From NCBI RefSeq assembly GCF_003966715.1, contig NZ_AP018907.1, forward strand, positions 980,001-1,044,000: 64,000 bases of DNA. Reading direction: 5' to 3'. Position numbers and translations under genes: made by a program. Under the pieces are notes generated by a model. That model was not told where the DNA came from, did not search any database, and saw nothing but the letters and a program-made list of their open reading frames with translations. Numbering within the stretch: the first letter of the stretch is position 1; each line of letters begins with the position of its first letter. Positions 61,667 through 64,000 of this stretch are shown piece by piece. This DNA comes from Blastochloris tepida. GTDB lineage: Bacteria; Pseudomonadota; Alphaproteobacteria; Rhizobiales; Xanthobacteraceae.

Positions 61667-62121
61667 CCGCAGAACCGGGCAAGGTGCTCGAGGCGCTCGA
61701 CATCCAGCGCGTGCTGGCGCTGCTGCCGCACCGCTATCCGTTCCTGATGGTGGACCGGGTCGAGAAGATCGACAGCGACAATTCGGCCGTCGGCATCAAG
61801 GCGGTCACCATCAACGAGCCGCACTTCCAGGGCCATTTCCCCGGCCGGCCGGTGATGCCGGGCGTGCTGCTGATCGAGGGTATGGCCCAGACCGCGGGCG
61901 CCATCTGCATCCTGTCGCGCGGCACCAACAGCCCGAGCGTGGTCTATTTCCTCACCATCGACAACTGCAAGTTCCGCCGGCCGGTGGTGCCGGGCGACGT
62001 CGTCGAGTTCCACATGACCAAGACCGCCAAGCGGCGGAACATGTGGTGGTACCACGGCGAAGCCAAGGTCAATGGCGAGATCGTCGCCGAGGCCGACCTC
62101 GGCGCCATGCTGGGCGAGTGA
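61663..62121 (+). CDS. fabZ: 3-hydroxyacyl-ACP dehydratase
   Basis: Fatty-acid dehydratase (152 residues). [13 protein letters not shown], the catalytic His in [19 protein letters not shown] (with the Glu that follows) and FRRPVVPGD are standard. It overlaps lpxD at the start and lpxA nearly at its end, as in many proteobacteria. Confidence 0.96.
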   Translation: MTAEPGKVLEALDIQRVLALLPHRYPFLMVDRVEKIDSDNSAVGIKAVTINEPHFQGHFPGRPVMPGVLLIEGMAQTAGAICILSRGTNSPSVVYFLTIDNCKFRRPVVPGDVVEFHMTKTAKRRNMWWYHGEAKVNGEIVAEADLGAMLGE

Positions 62122-62126
62122 CGACG

Positions 62127-62927
62127 ATGGCGAGGATCGATCCGACCGCGCGCGTCGAGGCCGGCGCAAAGCTCGGCGCCGATGTGGTGATCGGTCCGTT
62201 CTGCACCGTCGGCCCCGAGGTGGAGCTCGGCGACGGCGTCGAGCTGATTTCGCATGCCGTGGTCACCGGCGCGACGCGTATCGGCGCCCGCACCAGGATC
62301 CACCCGTTCGCGGTGATCGGCGGCCCGCCGCAGGCGCTGCGCCATGCCGGTGGCGAAAGCCGGGTTGAGGTCGGCGCCGACTGCACCCTGCGCGAGGGCG
62401 TCACCATCAATGGCGGGTCCGATTTCGGTGGCGGGGTGACGCACGTCGGCGAGCGATGCTTCCTGATGGCCGGCTCGCACGTGGCGCACGACTGCCACGT
62501 CGGCGATGAGGTCATCTTCGCCAACAATGCCACCCTCGGCGGACATTGCGAGGTTGGCGACAAGGTATTCCTCGGCGGCCAGTGCGGGGTGCATCAGTTC
62601 GTGCGCATCGGCGAGCAGTCGATCGTCGGCGGTATGACCGGCATCGAGCACGACGTTATTCCGTTCGGCTCGGCGCTGGGCGCGCGCGCCCAGCTCGGCG
62701 GGCTCAATCTCGTCGGGCTCAAGCGCCGCGGGTTTTCGCGCGACGCCATCCATGCGCTCAGGCGCGCCTACCGGCAGCTCTTCTTCGGCCCGGGCACGCT
62801 GGCCGAGCGGGTGGAGCAGGTGGCGGCCGCCTTCCCGGACGATGCCAATGTCGGCAAGATCGTCGCCTTCCTGCGCGCCGGCACCAAGCGGCGGATCACC
62901 GTGCCGCGTGGGCTCGACGAGGTCTGA
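62127..62927 (+). CDS. lpxA: UDP-N-acetylglucosamine acyltransferase
   Basis: First enzyme of lipid A synthesis (266 residues). Left-handed beta-helix of hexapeptide repeats with the catalytic His in GSHVAHDCHVG and GGQCGVHQFVRIG; the C-terminal helical domain (KRRGFSRDAIHALRRAYRQLF) is complete. ATG 62127 is used; a GTG at 62118 overlapping the fabZ stop is possible. Confidence 0.95.
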   Translation: MARIDPTARVEAGAKLGADVVIGPFCTVGPEVELGDGVELISHAVVTGATRIGARTRIHPFAVIGGPPQALRHAGGESRVEVGADCTLREGVTINGGSDFGGGVTHVGERCFLMAGSHVAHDCHVGDEVIFANNATLGGHCEVGDKVFLGGQCGVHQFVRIGEQSIVGGMTGIEHDVIPFGSALGARAQLGGLNLVGLKRRGFSRDAIHALRRAYRQLFFGPGTLAERVEQVAAAFPDDANVGKIVAFLRAGTKRRITVPRGLDEV

Positions 62928-62937
62928 GGCCGTGGCG

Positions 62938-63804
62938 GTGGCCGATGCCGGGCCGGAGGCCGGGGCCCTGGGCATTCTGGCGGCCGGCGGCCGGGTGCCG
63001 ATCATGGTGGCGGAGGCGGCGGCGCGCGCCGGCCGTCCGGTGTTCATCGTGGCGCTGCGCGGCCTCGCCGTGCCTGAGGTTGCGCGCTTTTCCCACATCG
63101 TGGTGCCGATCGGCACGCCGGGGCGGGTGTTCGGCGCCTTTCGCGGCGCCGGCTGTCGCGAGATCGTCATCGTCGGCTCGGCGACGCGCCCGCGCCTGCG
63201 CGACGTGCGGTTCGACTTCAAGGCGCTGCTGCTGGTCACCCGCTATGCCCGGGCGGTGCTGGGGGGCGACGACAAGCTGCTCACTTGGTTGGTGCGGCTG
63301 TTCGAGGCCGAAGGCTTCACGGTGCGCGGCGCCCACGAGATCGCGCCGGAGCTGCTGGCCGGGGAGGGGCCGCTCGGCCGCTGCGCGCCGAGCCCGGCGG
63401 ATGCCGCCGACATCGCCATCGGCATCGATTATCTCGCCACCGCCGGCCGGTTCGACATCGGCCAGGCGGTGGTGGTGGTCAATCACCGGATCGTCGCGAT
63501 CGAGGCGGCGGAGGGCACCGACCTGATGCTGGCGCGGGTGGCCGAGCTGCGGGCGTCGGGCCGGCTCAGGCTCTCCGGCCGCGCCGGCGTGCTGGTCAAG
63601 ACGCCGAAGCCCGACCAGGACCGCCGCGTCGATCTGCCGGCGATCGGCGCCTCCACTGTCGCCGGGGCGCTGCGGGCCGAGCTGCGCGGCATCGCGGTGG
63701 CTGCCGGCGAGACGCTGGTCGCCGACGCCGCCGAGACAGTGGCGGCGGCCGACCGCGCCGGCCTGTTCGTCGCCGGCATTCCGCTGGGCGGGGTGTCGTC
63801 ATGA
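62938..63804 (+). CDS. lpxI: UDP-2,3-diacylglucosamine pyrophosphatase LpxI
   Basis: Enzyme that makes lipid X from UDP-2,3-diacylglucosamine (288 residues). It is of the LpxI (DUF1009) family used by alphaproteobacteria in place of LpxH: GILAAGGRVPIMVAEAA, RFDIGQAVVVVNHRIVAIEAAEGTD and LVKTPKPDQDRRVDLPAIG. GTG 62938 has GAGG 8 bases before it; a GTG 6 bases earlier is less well spaced. The stop overlaps lpxB (ATGA). Confidence 0.93.
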   Translation: MADAGPEAGALGILAAGGRVPIMVAEAAARAGRPVFIVALRGLAVPEVARFSHIVVPIGTPGRVFGAFRGAGCREIVIVGSATRPRLRDVRFDFKALLLVTRYARAVLGGDDKLLTWLVRLFEAEGFTVRGAHEIAPELLAGEGPLGRCAPSPADAADIAIGIDYLATAGRFDIGQAVVVVNHRIVAIEAAEGTDLMLARVAELRASGRLRLSGRAGVLVKTPKPDQDRRVDLPAIGASTVAGALRAELRGIAVAAGETLVADAAETVAAADRAGLFVAGIPLGGVSS

Positions 63805-64000
63805 CCGCGCCGGCGCCGTTCGACGTGTTCATCGTCGCGGGCGAGGCGTCCGGCGACCAGCTCGGCTACAAGCTGATGGCGGCGCTGCGGGCGAAGACCG
63901 GCGGCCGGATCGCCTTTCGCGGCGTCGGCGGGGCGGCGATGACCGGGCAGGGGCTGGCGAGCCTGTTCCCGATGTCCGACATCGCGCTGGTCGGCTTCGT
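63801..64000 (+). CDS. lpxB: lipid A disaccharide synthase, partial
   Basis: The first 66 residues of LpxB, cut by the window edge. FDVFIVAGEASGDQLGYKLM, the typical glycosyltransferase start, and FRGVGGAAMTGQGL are recognisable. It would join UDP-diacylglucosamine and lipid X. It overlaps lpxI by four bases. Confidence 0.93.
   Translation, partial: MTAPAPFDVFIVAGEASGDQLGYKLMAALRAKTGGRIAFRGVGGAAMTGQGLASLFPMSDIALVGF

Overview
The window is high-GC DNA from an alphaproteobacterium, most likely of the order Hyphomicrobiales (Rhizobiales). The evidence is the gene order (nuoA-N, birA, rnj, mce, proS, lolCD, dnaE, then rpsB-tsf-pyrH-frr-uppS-cdsA-dxr-rseP-bamA-lpxD-fabZ-lpxA-lpxI-lpxB), the short alphaproteobacterial type of ProS, an RpsB with a long C-terminal tail, and a LexA box of the GTTC-N7-GTTC type. 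I cannot name the genus with confidence.

Layout. Positions 18-4821 hold two host genes on the minus strand: a transglutaminase-like/DUF2126 protein and a purine permease of the NCS2/AzgA family. Positions 5184-21582 are a 16.4-kb integrated element in the 3' half of a tRNA-Asp(GTC) gene, bounded by 51-bp exact direct repeats. Its integrase lies next to the intact tRNA. From about 22.3 to 38 kb runs a complete respiratory complex I operon (nuoA to nuoN). It is interrupted by a Uma2-type nuclease gene between nuoD and nuoE and by two related small membrane-protein genes between nuoH and nuoI. birA and rnj are fused to its end by short gaps or overlaps. From 40.5 to 49.2 kb come mce, proS, lolC, lolD, a 34-codon membrane-peptide gene under a LexA box, and dnaE. 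From 49.3 kb to the right edge lies the translation and envelope cluster, ending in a partial lpxB.

The integrated element is the most interesting part. It has a Toprim/RepA-like primase-helicase followed by a dense array of GGGACA iterons with a 38-bp palindrome (a likely origin). It also has small and large terminase, a lambda-type portal, a protease-capsid fusion, a gpW-like joiner, an XRE repressor with a divergent operator, a set of tiny membrane proteins, an excisionase-like protein and a tyrosine integrase. I see no major tail, baseplate, fibre or lysis gene, but there is one tape-measure gene placed between the two terminase genes. This fits a self-replicating, capsid-forming phage satellite (cf-PICI-like) that would take tails from a helper. 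The tape-measure gene makes it different from the satellites I know of.

Other points of interest are three copies of a palindromic element in the successive gaps rpsB-tsf, tsf-pyrH and pyrH-frr, His-rich inserts in both NuoL and DnaE, and the LexA-controlled peptide gene upstream of dnaE, which resembles the SOS division inhibitor SidA in size and topology. Almost all reading frames are open over long stretches because of the GC content, so genes were chosen by recognisable products, start sites and tight spacing.
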